Positions 25,034 through 34,504 of a stretch of 64,000 nucleotides of DNA are shown here, piece after piece. This stretch comes from an uncultured Porphyromonas sp. GTDB lineage: Bacteria; Bacteroidota; Bacteroidia; Bacteroidales; Porphyromonadaceae. The notes below the pieces were generated by a model. That model saw nothing but the letters and a program-made list of their open reading frames with translations, was not told where the DNA came from and did not search any database. The translations under genes and the position numbers were made by a program. Numbering within the stretch: position 1 is the stretch's first letter; each line of letters begins with the position of its first letter. The stretch lies in NCBI RefSeq assembly GCF_938023125.1, contig NZ_CALHDW010000018.1:334597-398596 (forward strand). The letters run 5' to 3'.

Positions 25034-26686
25034 CTAGGGAACGAGTACTTTCGCTACATTTTCTATCCGGCCATTGGCTTGTGTTGCCGCCACTAGATAG
25101 TAGGCGTGAGGGGGGAGGGTGATGCTTTTTGTCTCCCCTCGAGAGAGTGATAGGCTTGCGATGGGGAGCCCCTCTATCGTGTAGATCGTATATTCCGCAG
25201 CTTGACTTTCGGGTGCCGTGATAAGGAGTTCTCCTACGCATTGTGCGATCTTTATTCCCAGGTGGAGAGGGCTTGCTAGGTTGCTAGGGTCCCCTGGCCA
25301 GTTCTCTTTGAGGTCGATGCGCCACCCATTCCGGAGAGGTAGGGTGAGGTCCACTTCATTGGATCCGGGGTTGTTCGCAAGTCGCAGCCATTTCTTCCAC
25401 CAAGCCTTGTTCTCACTCACCGTTATGCCGGAGATGTCGGGTAGTTGGTTGACGACCTTTTGTAGCTGGGGCGTGGAGAATTGGTTGTTGGCAAGGAATA
25501 GAGAGAACAGATTCTTGGCAAAAGGAGCTATATCTAGCTCTGTGAGCTGGTTCCCATCAAGCCAGAGGAGGTATAGATCTTTGTTCTCCGAGAGGTCAAT
25601 TTGCCTTAATTGATTGTCGGAGGCAAGCAGCTCGCAAAGATCCTTGTTTGCCTTTAGATCCAACTCTTGGAGTTGCGCCTTCTGGCAAAATAGATATTTG
25701 AGAAGAGGTGCCTTTGTGAGGTCTATCTTTTGCAGCGGGTTGTTGCTGCAACGTAGGTCGGAGAGAATGGGCGCCGATATGCTGAGCGATTGGAGCTTAT
25801 TGTCCATTACCTCCACCTTCTCCAGCTCGGGTTGCTGGGTGAGGGTGAGTTGGGTAAGCTCATTGTTATTGGCATAGAGAACGTGTAGAGCCGGGTTGCC
25901 CGAGAGGTCTAGTCGGCTTATCCCACAGTCATTCAGATTGAGTACTCGTAGGTCGTCTAGTGTGCTTACATCAAGATGCTTGATGGCACTATTTTCGATA
26001 AATAGCTGCTGTAACTTTCTGTTCTTACTTACATCGAGTTGCTCTATTGGGTTGCCTCCGCAACGTAGCACTGTAAGCTCTCTTAAGTGATCTATCTGCA
26101 AGCTGGATATCTTATTGTTCTCGCAGCGTAGCGCTATGAGTCTGTTTAGTTCGCTTAGGTCGAGAGATTCGATTTCGTTCCCATAGCAAATAAGCATGTC
26201 AAGTCGGGGAGAATGTTTTACATCCAAGCTCTTGAGATGATTGTTGGCAAGGTGCAATTCCTCGAGCATAAAGGCTGAGGATAGATTAAGTTGAGAGAGT
26301 TCGTTGCTTTGGCAGTGCAAGAAGCGAAGTTTCTTTAGCCGTGTTATGTCAAGCTTCTCGATGCCATTCCCTTTGTCGTTGTTGCCTAGGTAGAGGGCAA
26401 TAAAATCTAGAGGGTCGCCATAGATGCGGATGGTATTGCCTTTAGCTTCCCCTCGTATGCCATCTACTCCGTAGTTCTTTGCGGGGAACTCTTCGCGAAC
26501 GCCATCTCCCCAGTCTATGGAGAATGGGGAGCGGCAGTGGATCCCCAAGACAATCTCTTCGGGTGCATTCGCAGAGCGTTTGAAGGTGATGGCCTCCTCC
26601 TCTTGGGCTTTGGCTCCGATGGTGGAGCCTAAAAGCAAGAGTGCGCAGGCGATTAAACTTCCCTTCTTTACTAGAAATCGTAACAT
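25034..26686 (-). CDS. Secreted InlJ-like leucine-rich repeat protein
   Basis: A 550-residue exported protein, with a signal peptide to about residue 27 (GAKAQ). Residues about 105-420 are about 15 LRRs with a 20-22 residue period and the pattern LxxLxCxxNxLxxLDLSxN, as in internalin J-type proteins of Listeria and the InlJ of P. gingivalis. The C-terminal about 80 residues (LGIKIAQCVGELLITAPE onward, with HAYYLVAATQANGR) look like a T9SS sorting domain. A role in adhesion or biofilm formation is inferred from the family. It is third in a three-gene operon, only five bases after the upstream stop. Confidence 0.85.
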   Translation of the reverse strand: MLRFLVKKGSLIACALLLLGSTIGAKAQEEEAITFKRSANAPEEIVLGIHCRSPFSIDWGDGVREEFPAKNYGVDGIRGEAKGNTIRIYGDPLDFIALYLGNNDKGNGIEKLDITRLKKLRFLHCQSNELSQLNLSSAFMLEELHLANNHLKSLDVKHSPRLDMLICYGNEIESLDLSELNRLIALRCENNKISSLQIDHLRELTVLRCGGNPIEQLDVSKNRKLQQLFIENSAIKHLDVSTLDDLRVLNLNDCGISRLDLSGNPALHVLYANNNELTQLTLTQQPELEKVEVMDNKLQSLSISAPILSDLRCSNNPLQKIDLTKAPLLKYLFCQKAQLQELDLKANKDLCELLASDNQLRQIDLSENKDLYLLWLDGNQLTELDIAPFAKNLFSLFLANNQFSTPQLQKVVNQLPDISGITVSENKAWWKKWLRLANNPGSNEVDLTLPLRNGWRIDLKENWPGDPSNLASPLHLGIKIAQCVGELLITAPESQAAEYTIYTIEGLPIASLSLSRGETKSITLPPHAYYLVAATQANGRIENVAKVLVP

Positions 26687-26691
26687 AATCT

Positions 26692-27456
26692 TTAGCCTTC
26701 GTTTTCCATATAATTACCAGCAGGGGCAAACATGAGCACAAGTACCTTTTTGTCCCCTTCCTCCTCTGTTATCTCGGAGAGCTTGGTGAGGTTGATCATA
26801 ATGTCGAGGTTCTTCTCTTTGTTAGTCGCTACGAAGCCGTCTTCACCCAGTGATTGAGGGGTGCTAAATCCGCTTGCTGTGAGTAGTTGGATAAAGGCTT
26901 CGGTGAGCGAGAAACTCTCCCCGTTGGGTTGTGTGGCATACTCTATTTGAGGATAGAAGCCCCAGAATTCATCAAACTCTCCGGCTCCATTTTTGGAGAC
27001 AAAGTAGCACCGGAAGGAGATTTCTTCGGAGGCAATATCGTACCACATAAGGGCGTGAAGTCCCTCTTCGGGGTTGCTTCTCTTTTCGTTGTAGGTGCCG
27101 TTGTGAGCTGCCTCATAGGCTTTGATCTCGTCTTGACTAGCCCCAAATGCCAGGGTGGGCATGGGGAGCGTGCTAAAGGTCTTAGGCTCTTCGTAGGCTA
27201 CAATGTTTGCTTTGGAGAGATCGATGCTTCGCAAGGATCCTTTTTCGCCACTCATCTCTTGTAGGGTCTTGAGGTCGAGGGCGTTGATCTCTCCCGAAAC
27301 TATGATCTTTTGGGTTTGAGCATATTGCTCGTTCGATAGGAGGCTTCTGAGGCTACCGGCCTTGTCTACATGGAGCGTAAGGGCGGTTTCGTTTTGGGCG
27401 AATAGGACGCCGATAGAGAGGGCTAGAGAGGTGAAAAAGAGGATTGTTTTAGACAT
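26692..27456 (-). CDS. Secreted protein with BspA-like N-terminal region
   Basis: A 254-residue exported protein (signal peptide MSKTILFFTSLALSIGVLFAQ). The segment LHVDKAGSLRSLLSN...KIIVSGEINALDLKTLQEMSG...LRSIDLSKANIV resembles the N-terminal module that precedes leucine-rich repeats in BspA-like proteins, but no repeat array follows. The rest (about residues 95-254) is not recognised. There is no sorting domain and no lipobox. It sits between the two LRR genes of the same operon (13 and 5 bases apart), so a joint role at the cell surface is likely but unproven. Confidence 0.65.
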   Translation of the reverse strand: MSKTILFFTSLALSIGVLFAQNETALTLHVDKAGSLRSLLSNEQYAQTQKIIVSGEINALDLKTLQEMSGEKGSLRSIDLSKANIVAYEEPKTFSTLPMPTLAFGASQDEIKAYEAAHNGTYNEKRSNPEEGLHALMWYDIASEEISFRCYFVSKNGAGEFDEFWGFYPQIEYATQPNGESFSLTEAFIQLLTASGFSTPQSLGEDGFVATNKEKNLDIMINLTKLSEITEEEGDKKVLVLMFAPAGNYMENEG

Positions 27457-27469
27457 AACTCAAACCGGC

Positions 27470-28060
27470 TTAGAGAGATACTTTTGTTATTTGATTGTTG
27501 AAGGAGACGAAGTAAACACCCTGAGGGAGTACGATCTCCAAAGGTGTGTTGGCGGATGCTTTCGTCTGATATAGGAGCTGACCTTGAGGGTCGAAGATCC
27601 GTATGCTTCCCGTGCTGTTGGGGAGGAGGGAGAGTGCATTCTCTCTTGTGCTTACCATAAGGGTGCCTTCTCTTCCGGCAGATGAAAGTGCTAAGGGTTG
27701 GCCTACCTCAATCTTTGTCTTGCTGAAGTGGAACATGGCATCGAGGGCAAGGCGCATTTCCTCGGTGGGGACGTAGAGGGTAAGTCCCTCTTGATCGGGG
27801 AAGGCATTGACGTTAAATCGTGAAGGGTTGCCCGGGGTGATGATGATTCGTTTTAGCTGGGTACATCCCCTGAAGGCGTGCGATCCGACCTCTTTGAGAG
27901 ATTGGGGTAGCGTGATCTCTTGGAGCTTTGTACTCCCCTCAAAGGCTTGAGCAGGAAGTGTCTTCTGGGGGTACTTGAGCGAATTTTTGAGTTCTTGCCC
28001 ATTGAGTGACAACGTACAGCCTGAGGCGGCAAATAGGAAAATTAGAACTAGTCTTTTCAT
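27470..28060 (-). CDS. BspA-like (LRR_5) surface protein with probable T9SS sorting domain
   Basis: A 196-residue product from the ATG at 28060 (MKRLVLIFLFAASGCTLSLNGQ); an earlier in-frame Met at 28096 precedes no conserved sequence. The early Cys in FAASGC could act as a lipobox, although cleavage after NGQ is also possible. Residues about 30-75 contain two LRR_5-type units (TLPAQAFEGSTKLQEITLPQ, then HAFRGCTQLKRIIITPG). The last about 70 residues (STGSIRIFDPQGQLLYQ, PQGVYFVSFN) look like a T9SS sorting domain. It is the first gene of the LRR operon. Confidence 0.75.
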   Translation of the reverse strand: MKRLVLIFLFAASGCTLSLNGQELKNSLKYPQKTLPAQAFEGSTKLQEITLPQSLKEVGSHAFRGCTQLKRIIITPGNPSRFNVNAFPDQEGLTLYVPTEEMRLALDAMFHFSKTKIEVGQPLALSSAGREGTLMVSTRENALSLLPNSTGSIRIFDPQGQLLYQTKASANTPLEIVLPQGVYFVSFNNQITKVSL

Positions 28061-28193
28061 CGGAAACTTTTTATTGGAAACGTTATACCTATTCACTTAT
28101 AGAAGATGCTTTCCAGAAAGGAGAGGTCGCCCGAGGACTTACAACTAGAGTATCCTAGGGGAGAGATTCCATGCCAAGAGAAAACTTACGCCG

Positions 28194-28201
28194 CAAATGT
28201 A
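28194..28201 (-). promoter_or_regulatory. -7 element for the LRR operon
   Basis: The minus strand reads TACATTTG (TAnnTTTG), 133 bases before the ATG at 28060, implying a leader of about 125 bases. Confidence 0.5.
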
Positions 28202-28516
28202 GCAAAAGATTTTGTTCCTATTATTTTGATAATATCAAGGTCTTGTGTAGGGTTTGTGGGTTGCCAAATAGAGCCCTTCCCGCTCCCCTCGTTGTGGGGA
28301 TATGCCGTGTGTTGAGCCGCTTCTTAGGGTCGGGGGGGAGGGGAGCTCTGCCAAAGGGGCGTGTGAGTGGCCTCTAGGATCCCCCTCGAGGGCTCGTTAA
28401 GGGATATGAATTTATTTTCTAAAATCTCTTCAGAAGAGTCTGTGAGCCTTTGTTTATTGGAGGGGTTTGCTCCTCTACTTTTTTGTACGAATTCGGCTAG
28501 AGTGTTTGCTTTTCTG
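28202..28516. other. Intergenic region between divergent transcription units
   Basis: About 315 bases between the promoter of the LRR operon and that of purH. Short open frames exist on both strands, but none looks coding. Confidence 0.4.
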
Positions 28517-28524
28517 TATCTTTG
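28517..28524 (+). promoter_or_regulatory. -7 element for purH
   Basis: TATCTTTG matches TAnnTTTG, 46 bases before the ATG at 28571. Confidence 0.6.
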
Positions 28525-28570
28525 TATCTGCAAGTTTTTATCCCTCTTTTAGGGGGCTTATTTTGGAGTG

Positions 28571-30088
28571 ATGGAAAGAAAGATTCAGAGGGCATTAATC
28601 TCCGTTTTTCATAAGGAGGGGCTCGAAGAGATTGTACGTGCGCTGCACGATTTGGGAGTAGAGATTGTCTCTACCGGAGGTACTAAAGACTTTATAGAAT
28701 CCCTAGGAGTGCCGGCCGTGGCAGCCGAGGATCTTACAAGGTATCCCTCGATGCTGGGGGGGCGTGTAAAAACGTTGCACCCCGCTATCTTTGGGGGTAT
28801 CTTAGCTCGCCGTGATGAGGAGAAAGACCTCCAAGAGGTGGATCAGTACGACCTTCGCCTCTTCGACCTCGTGCTCGTAGATCTCTATCCATTTGCCGCC
28901 ACTGTTGCCTCCGGAGCCCCCGAAGCCGATATTATCGAAAAGATAGATATTGGCGGTATTTCACTTATCCGTGGAGCAGCTAAGAACTTCCGAGATGTCC
29001 TTATCATCTCCTCCTCTTCGCAATATCCTCTCTTGATGGAGATTCTAACCAGCCAAAAGGGATGCACATCGCTAGAAGAAAGAAAGCGTTTTGCCGGGGC
29101 TGCTTTTGCCGTATCGTCAGGCTACGATAGCGCCATCTTCAACTATTTCGATGGAGGAGAAGGCACCGCTTTGCGTATTGCTTATGATGGGGTAGAGACG
29201 CTTCGATACGGAGAAAATCCCCATCAACAAGGCCGTTTCTTTGGTGATTTTGAGGCCTATTTCGATAAGATTCAAGGCAAAGAAATCTCTTACAACAACC
29301 TGCAAGATATTGCTGCTGCTTGCGATCTTATTGCCGAATACAAGGCGCCTACCTTTGCTGTCCTTAAGCATAATAACCCTTGTGGAATAGCTTCTCGTGC
29401 AACGATAGAAGAGGCTTGGATGGCCGCTCTCTCCTCAGACCCCGAGTCTGCATTTGGCGGGATCTTGGTGGCCAATCGCCCCATTGATAAAGCTACAGCG
29501 GAGGCTATTGGGAACCTCTTCTTTGAAGTGCTCGTGGCTCCGGACTACGATACGGACGCCCTCACGCTCCTTACACAGAAGAGCAAACGCATCCTTCTTA
29601 TCCAAAAGAAGCCGATCGAAAGTCGCTTTACTTTCCGCTCTGCTCTGGGCGGCGTCTTGATGCAAGAGACCGACCTCCGTAGCGAAGGTAAGGGAGACTT
29701 CGAAGTCGTTACGAAGAAACAACCTACCGAAGATGAGTTGGACGACTTCGTCTTTGCTCAAAAGGTGGCAAAGCACTGCAAGAGTAATGCCGTAGCTCTT
29801 GTAAAAGATAGTCACTTGCTGGCAGTGGGGATTGGCCAGACCTCGCGTGTGGCAGCCCTCAAGCAAGCGATTGAGAAGGCGCAGCATTTTGGCTTCGATC
29901 TCCGAGGCGCCGTGTTGGCTAGCGATGCCTTCTTCCCCTTCGACGATTGTGTGACTCTCGCTGCCGAAGCCGGCGTAACAGCCGTAGTGCAACCCGGGGG
30001 ATCGATGCGTGATGGCGACAGTATAGCCAAGGCCGACGAGCTAGGGCTAGCTATGGTATTTACGGGGGTACGCCACTTCAAACACTAA
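28571..30088 (+). CDS. purH: Bifunctional AICAR transformylase / IMP cyclohydrolase
   Basis: Catalyses the last two steps of de novo purine synthesis, from AICAR to IMP. The 505-residue protein has the N-terminal IMP cyclohydrolase domain (ALISVFHKEGL, STGGTKDFIE, GGRVKTLHPAIFGGILARRD) and the C-terminal AICAR transformylase domain. The latter has LRYGENPHQQGRF, AVLKHNNPCGIA with the catalytic Lys-His, and DAFFPFDDCV. The start is the ATG at 28571; a GTG directly before it is less likely. It precedes mreB by 44 bases and may share its promoter. Confidence 0.97.
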   Translation: MERKIQRALISVFHKEGLEEIVRALHDLGVEIVSTGGTKDFIESLGVPAVAAEDLTRYPSMLGGRVKTLHPAIFGGILARRDEEKDLQEVDQYDLRLFDLVLVDLYPFAATVASGAPEADIIEKIDIGGISLIRGAAKNFRDVLIISSSSQYPLLMEILTSQKGCTSLEERKRFAGAAFAVSSGYDSAIFNYFDGGEGTALRIAYDGVETLRYGENPHQQGRFFGDFEAYFDKIQGKEISYNNLQDIAAACDLIAEYKAPTFAVLKHNNPCGIASRATIEEAWMAALSSDPESAFGGILVANRPIDKATAEAIGNLFFEVLVAPDYDTDALTLLTQKSKRILLIQKKPIESRFTFRSALGGVLMQETDLRSEGKGDFEVVTKKQPTEDELDDFVFAQKVAKHCKSNAVALVKDSHLLAVGIGQTSRVAALKQAIEKAQHFGFDLRGAVLASDAFFPFDDCVTLAAEAGVTAVVQPGGSMRDGDSIAKADELGLAMVFTGVRHFKH

Positions 30089-30132
30089 CTTGCCCTCTCC
30101 GAAAGACTAACAGACTAGATGTTTACAAGATA

Positions 30133-31155
30133 ATGGGACTTTTCTCCTTTAGACAAGAGCTGGCCATGGACCTCGGTACTGCCAATACCATCATCATGAA
30201 AGATGGTAAGATAGTACTAGACGAGCCCTCTGTTGTCGCTTTCGATCTCCGCACCAATGAGGTGCTTGCCATTGGGCACGAAGCGCGTGAAATGTACGAG
30301 AAAGCACACGCTTATATCCGTACCGTTCGTCCCTTGCGAGACGGCGTAATCGCAGATTTTAATGCTGCCGAGCAGATGATTCGTGGGATGGTCAAGATGC
30401 TGAACAAGAAGTCGCATCGACTATTTACCCCCTCTCTCCGTATGGTAGTGAGTATCCCCTCCGGGAGTACCCAAGTGGAGATACGTGCCGTACACGACTC
30501 TAGCGAGCACGCCGGTGGGCGTGACGTGTACATGCTCTTCGAACCCATGGCTGCGGCTATCGGTATCGGAGTGGATGTGCTTACACCCCAGGGAAATATG
30601 ATCGTAGATATAGGTGGAGGCACTACCGAGGTGGCCGTAATATCCTATGGCGGTATTGCCACAAAGCAAAGTATCCGCACGGCCGGCGATGAGTTTACCA
30701 ACGACATTATGAAGTACATGCGCCAAAAACATAATGTTCGCATCGGGGAGCGTACTGCCGAGCAGATCAAAATAAGTGTGGGAGCTGCTGTTAAAGACCT
30801 CGAGAATCCCCCCGAAGACTTTATCGTTTGTGGTGCCGACCAGATGGATACACTCCCTCGTCAGATCCCCGTCTCGAGTGTAGAGATTGCCGGATGTTTG
30901 GACGAGTCGATTGTAAAGATCGAGGCGGCTATTCTCAAAACGTTGGAAGAGACTCCTCCCGAGCTTTACGGTGACGTGATGGAGAATGGTATCAACCTAA
31001 CGGGTGGTGGCGCCTTGTTGCGTGGCCTTGATCGCCGTCTCACCGATCGTTTCGGTATTCAGTTTACAGTGCCGGAAGACCCCCTCCATGCTGTGGCTAA
31101 GGGTACCGGGGTGGCATTGAAAAACCTGGATACATTTAACTTCTTAATCCGATAG
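30133..31155 (+). CDS. mreB: Rod shape-determining actin homologue MreB
   Basis: Cytoplasmic actin-like ATPase that organises lateral wall synthesis. The 340-residue length is standard. Visible motifs are the phosphate-1 loop (MDLGTANTIIMKDGKIVLDEPS), the VDIGGGTTEVAVIS phosphate-2 segment and NLTGGGALLRGLD. It is the first gene of mreB-mreC-mreD-mrdA-rodA. Its presence indicates rod or coccobacillary shape control. The spacer to mreC contains a run of eleven C residues. Confidence 0.97.
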   Translation: MGLFSFRQELAMDLGTANTIIMKDGKIVLDEPSVVAFDLRTNEVLAIGHEAREMYEKAHAYIRTVRPLRDGVIADFNAAEQMIRGMVKMLNKKSHRLFTPSLRMVVSIPSGSTQVEIRAVHDSSEHAGGRDVYMLFEPMAAAIGIGVDVLTPQGNMIVDIGGGTTEVAVISYGGIATKQSIRTAGDEFTNDIMKYMRQKHNVRIGERTAEQIKISVGAAVKDLENPPEDFIVCGADQMDTLPRQIPVSSVEIAGCLDESIVKIEAAILKTLEETPPELYGDVMENGINLTGGGALLRGLDRRLTDRFGIQFTVPEDPLHAVAKGTGVALKNLDTFNFLIR

Positions 31156-31186
31156 ATCTTGATAAAGAGGGTGGGGTATGGCTTGT

Positions 31187-31197
31187 CCCCCCCCCCC
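31187..31197 (+). repeat. C11 homopolymer tract in the mreB-mreC spacer
   Basis: Eleven consecutive C residues between the mreB stop and the mreC start. The preceding GAGGGTGGGG could pair with part of it in the mRNA. Confidence 0.85.
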
Positions 31198-31235
31198 TCC
31201 ATTTCGATACTTTTAGATCCGGCTAATAAAAAGAG

Positions 31236-32105
31236 GTGCACAAGGCTACCGAATTCCTCCTCTCCCGAGGGCATTGGCTTCTCCTCCTAGTGATTGAGGG
31301 GATCGCTCTTGTGCTGATTTTTAATAGCGGTTTTTACCATCGCTTTATCAATGTTGCCTTTTCTAATCACCTTGTGGGATCGATCCAGCAAGTGACGGGA
31401 GAGGTCTCTAGTTATATAGGTCTTCGGGAGAAAAATCGCCTACTTACCGAGAGCAATGCTCAGCTAGAGATGCAGTATTTGCAGCTCAAACAGCAAATCG
31501 ATTTTGCCCTCGCTGATACCGTCAAACCCCTTACCTTCGTACAAGATTCTACCGAAGCGATCCCCCAACTTCAGTTCCTTACGGCTCGTGTGGTTAGTTC
31601 TACTCTCAATAGAGGGCACAACCTTATTGTGATTAATCGTGGCGAAGAGGCGGGTGTGAAAAAGGATATGGGGGTGATGAGTGCTCGTGGGGTTGTGGGG
31701 ATTGTCTCCTCCGTGTCGAAGGGGTACTCTGTGGTAGTCCCCTTGATTAATCCTACGCTCAAACTTAGCTGTAAGCTCAAGCGTACAAACCACTTTGGCT
31801 ACTTGGCTTGGGATACGCCCGGCTCGGTTACATCAAAGCTTACCGACCTGCCTTCACATGTGCGGGTCAACGTTGGCGATACCATCGTGACAAGCGGGTA
31901 TAGCTCTGTGTTCCCTCCCAATCTGTATGTAGGTAGGGTGGATAGTTCGTATCGGGCGCGAGATGGCGTTGCTTTGGGTAATAGTAATGTCCCTGTAGCC
32001 TTGGGTGCCGACTTTGGAACGCTGGATTTTGTATACGTTGTGATGGCTGGGGTCTCCGTTTCGCATGAGGCATTAGATTCTGTTCAATCTCTCTATATTC
32101 CTTAG
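31236..32105 (+). CDS. mreC: Rod shape-determining protein MreC
   Basis: Inner-membrane protein with a periplasmic domain that links the MreB cytoskeleton to the elongation machinery. The GTG at 31236 gives 289 residues: a transmembrane helix at about residues 13-30, a coiled-coil region at about 60-90 (LREKNRLLTESNAQLEMQYLQLKQQ), then the two beta-domains (RVVSSTLNRGHNLIVINRGEEAGVKKDMGVMS). Length is normal. It is separated from mreB by 80 bases with a C11 tract, and from mreD by three bases. Confidence 0.93.
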   Translation: MHKATEFLLSRGHWLLLLVIEGIALVLIFNSGFYHRFINVAFSNHLVGSIQQVTGEVSSYIGLREKNRLLTESNAQLEMQYLQLKQQIDFALADTVKPLTFVQDSTEAIPQLQFLTARVVSSTLNRGHNLIVINRGEEAGVKKDMGVMSARGVVGIVSSVSKGYSVVVPLINPTLKLSCKLKRTNHFGYLAWDTPGSVTSKLTDLPSHVRVNVGDTIVTSGYSSVFPPNLYVGRVDSSYRARDGVALGNSNVPVALGADFGTLDFVYVVMAGVSVSHEALDSVQSLYIP

Positions 32106-32108
32106 ACT

Positions 32109-32624
32109 ATGGGGCGTTATCTACTTCTCTTTTGCAAGATTATAGTACTAATTTTGCTGCAAGTGTGGGTCTTTAGTCCGCTCTATATCTTTCGGTTAGC
32201 GACTCCCTTCCCTTATATCTATATCCTCTTTCTTATCCCAATAAATGTCTCCAAAATGGGGATCACATTGTGGAGTGCCTTCTCGGGTCTTCTGCTTGAT
32301 ATCCTATCGGGGACTCCCGGGCTGCACATGGCGGCCTTCACGGCTACGGGATTTCTGAGAAGCTATCTTTTGCCTCTCTTTGTAGACTCGGATACAGATG
32401 GTTCCTGCCCACCCTCGCTGGCTGTGAGTGGCTGGGGAATTGCTCTTTTGCTCCTTATCCTTACGGCATTCCATCATACTCTTTTATTCTTCTTGGATGC
32501 TGTTGGGGCTTTCGATTTACCCTATTTCTTGCTGCGCTTGGGTACTAGTATTGTGGCAACTTATGCACTTACTCTTGTGTGCTTGCTACTGCTGGGATAT
32601 CGATCTCGTAAGCGTAGAGACTAG
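32109..32624 (+). CDS. mreD: Rod shape-determining protein MreD
   Basis: Small polytopic membrane protein (171 residues, about five helices) of the elongasome. Sequence conservation is low in this family; FPYIYILFLIPINVSKMG and the LLDILSGTPGLHMAAF segment (compare GLLxDxxxGxxxG) are recognisable. The assignment is firm because of its place between mreC and the PBP2 gene. Confidence 0.9.
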   Translation: MGRYLLLFCKIIVLILLQVWVFSPLYIFRLATPFPYIYILFLIPINVSKMGITLWSAFSGLLLDILSGTPGLHMAAFTATGFLRSYLLPLFVDSDTDGSCPPSLAVSGWGIALLLLILTAFHHTLLFFLDAVGAFDLPYFLLRLGTSIVATYALTLVCLLLLGYRSRKRRD

Positions 32625-32638
32625 TTCCATTTACTCGG

Positions 32639-34504
32639 ATGAAACAGGAGAATCGTAGCGAAGCGCAACGCTCTATCTTCCTTATGGCACTAGCCGTACT
32701 GCTTGTCCTCGGATACATGGCACGGCTCTTTTACCTCCAGATATTGAGTCCGGAGTATAAGTCAAAGGCTGAGAATAATGCCTTCTATCACAATGTTGTC
32801 TACCCCGAGCGTGGGGCTATATTTGATCGCTCAGGCAAGCTCCTTGTTTACAACGAGCCGGCCTACGATGTGATGGTTATCACGAAGGAGGTGGGAGAGA
32901 ATTTAGATTCTTTGGGGCTCTGTCAATTACTCTCGATCAATATAGAAACACTCCGCCAACGCTTCGATGCTATACGAAATCGCAATATAAACCCGGGCTA
33001 TTCGCCCTATACGCCTCAGCGTCTTTTGGCTCAGGTTAGTGCGGGAGATGCCGGGCGTTTTCAGGAGCATTTGTATAAGTTCCCGGGCTTCTCTGTGCAG
33101 CATCGTAGTATCCGACGGTATGGAACAGAGGTGGCAGCCCATGTCTTGGGCTACATGAGCGAATGCAGTCCCGCAGATCTGGAGCAAGATAGTCTCTTGG
33201 CTCCGGGAGACTATGTGGGAAAGTCGGGCATAGAGCGTACCTACGATGCCGTCTTAAGGGGGACTAAGGGGTATAAAGTAATGCTCCGAGATGCACGAGG
33301 CCGGATACAAGGGCACTACAATAATGGTGCTAATGACAGGAAGGAGATGGCAGGGCATAATCTAACGCTCTCCATCGACGAGGGGCTACAAGCTCTGGGC
33401 GAGAGAATGATGCAAGGCAAGCGGGGAGCAATCGTGATGATAGAGCCTGCTACGGGAGAGGTACTCTGCCTTGTGACAAGTCCCGCCTATTCGCCCTCTC
33501 TTCTTGCGGGGCGAGATATAGGAAAGAATCACTTGCTCTTGGCTTATAATCCGAATAAGCCTTTGTTCAACCGAGCCCTGCAAGGTTCCTATCCTCCAGG
33601 CTCTACCTTCAAGCCGACACAAGCTGCACTGCTGCTCAATGAGGGGGTTATTACACCTCAAACACTCTATACTTGCTATCGGGGTTACCCCTATATGCGG
33701 GGGCGTCCTGCTTGCCACGGGCATGCCTCTCCCTTAGCGGTGGAGTTTGCTCTGACTACTTCGTGCAACGCTTTTTTTGCTTGGGGGTTGCATTATATGC
33801 TCGACGACCGTAGCCGTTATCCTTCTGTACAAGAGGCTTTCACGCATTGGAAAGACTATATGGTACGGATGGGGTATGGCTATCCTCTTGGGATTGATTT
33901 ACCCGGAGAGAAGCGTGGCTTTATCCCCAATAGCGAGTACTACGATAAGTGGTATAAAGCGGGATGGAACTCCTCCACCATTATTTCCAACTCTATCGGT
34001 CAGGGCGAAGTTCTGGCAACGCCCCTACAAATGGCCAATCTTGCCGCTATTATAGCCAATAGGGGTTACTATTATCGTCCCCACGTTGTGCACGAAATCG
34101 AAGGCATGGCGCTTGATACTACCTATAGTCATAAGCAGTATACGGGAATCGCTGCGCAACATTGGGAGATTGTGGTAAACGGAATGGCGGGGGCGGTGCG
34201 TGCCGGTACTTGTCACGCTGCCAACTTTGCTCCCGGGGAAATTGAGGTCTGTGGGAAAACAGGTACTGCCGAGAATCCTCACGGTCCTGACCACTCGGCC
34301 TTTATCGGATTTGCTCCTCGCTATAATCCTCAAGTAGCTATTGCCGTATATGTAGAAAATGGAGGCTTTGGTGCTATCTATGGGGTGCCTATTGGGCGTG
34401 TGATGCTAGAGTACTATTTGCGCGAAGGCCACCTTTCGCCTACGGCTGAGGGGATTGCCTCTCGAATGTCTCACTCTTATCTTTCGTACAGAAATGCGCC
34501 CTAA
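32639..34504 (+). CDS. mrdA: Penicillin-binding protein 2 (transpeptidase MrdA)
   Basis: Class B penicillin-binding protein that cross-links lateral-wall peptidoglycan. The 621-residue protein has one N-terminal transmembrane helix (about residues 12-32) and the dimerisation region (YPERGAIFDRSGKLLVYN). The transpeptidase domain carries the nucleophile Ser322 in PPGSTFKP, the SCN motif (TTSCNAFFAWG) and KTGTAENPHG. Family length is typical. The last bases overlap the start of rodA by 11, coupling the polymerase to its partner. Confidence 0.96.
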   Translation: MKQENRSEAQRSIFLMALAVLLVLGYMARLFYLQILSPEYKSKAENNAFYHNVVYPERGAIFDRSGKLLVYNEPAYDVMVITKEVGENLDSLGLCQLLSINIETLRQRFDAIRNRNINPGYSPYTPQRLLAQVSAGDAGRFQEHLYKFPGFSVQHRSIRRYGTEVAAHVLGYMSECSPADLEQDSLLAPGDYVGKSGIERTYDAVLRGTKGYKVMLRDARGRIQGHYNNGANDRKEMAGHNLTLSIDEGLQALGERMMQGKRGAIVMIEPATGEVLCLVTSPAYSPSLLAGRDIGKNHLLLAYNPNKPLFNRALQGSYPPGSTFKPTQAALLLNEGVITPQTLYTCYRGYPYMRGRPACHGHASPLAVEFALTTSCNAFFAWGLHYMLDDRSRYPSVQEAFTHWKDYMVRMGYGYPLGIDLPGEKRGFIPNSEYYDKWYKAGWNSSTIISNSIGQGEVLATPLQMANLAAIIANRGYYYRPHVVHEIEGMALDTTYSHKQYTGIAAQHWEIVVNGMAGAVRAGTCHAANFAPGEIEVCGKTGTAENPHGPDHSAFIGFAPRYNPQVAIAVYVENGGFGAIYGVPIGRVMLEYYLREGHLSPTAEGIASRMSHSYLSYRNAP

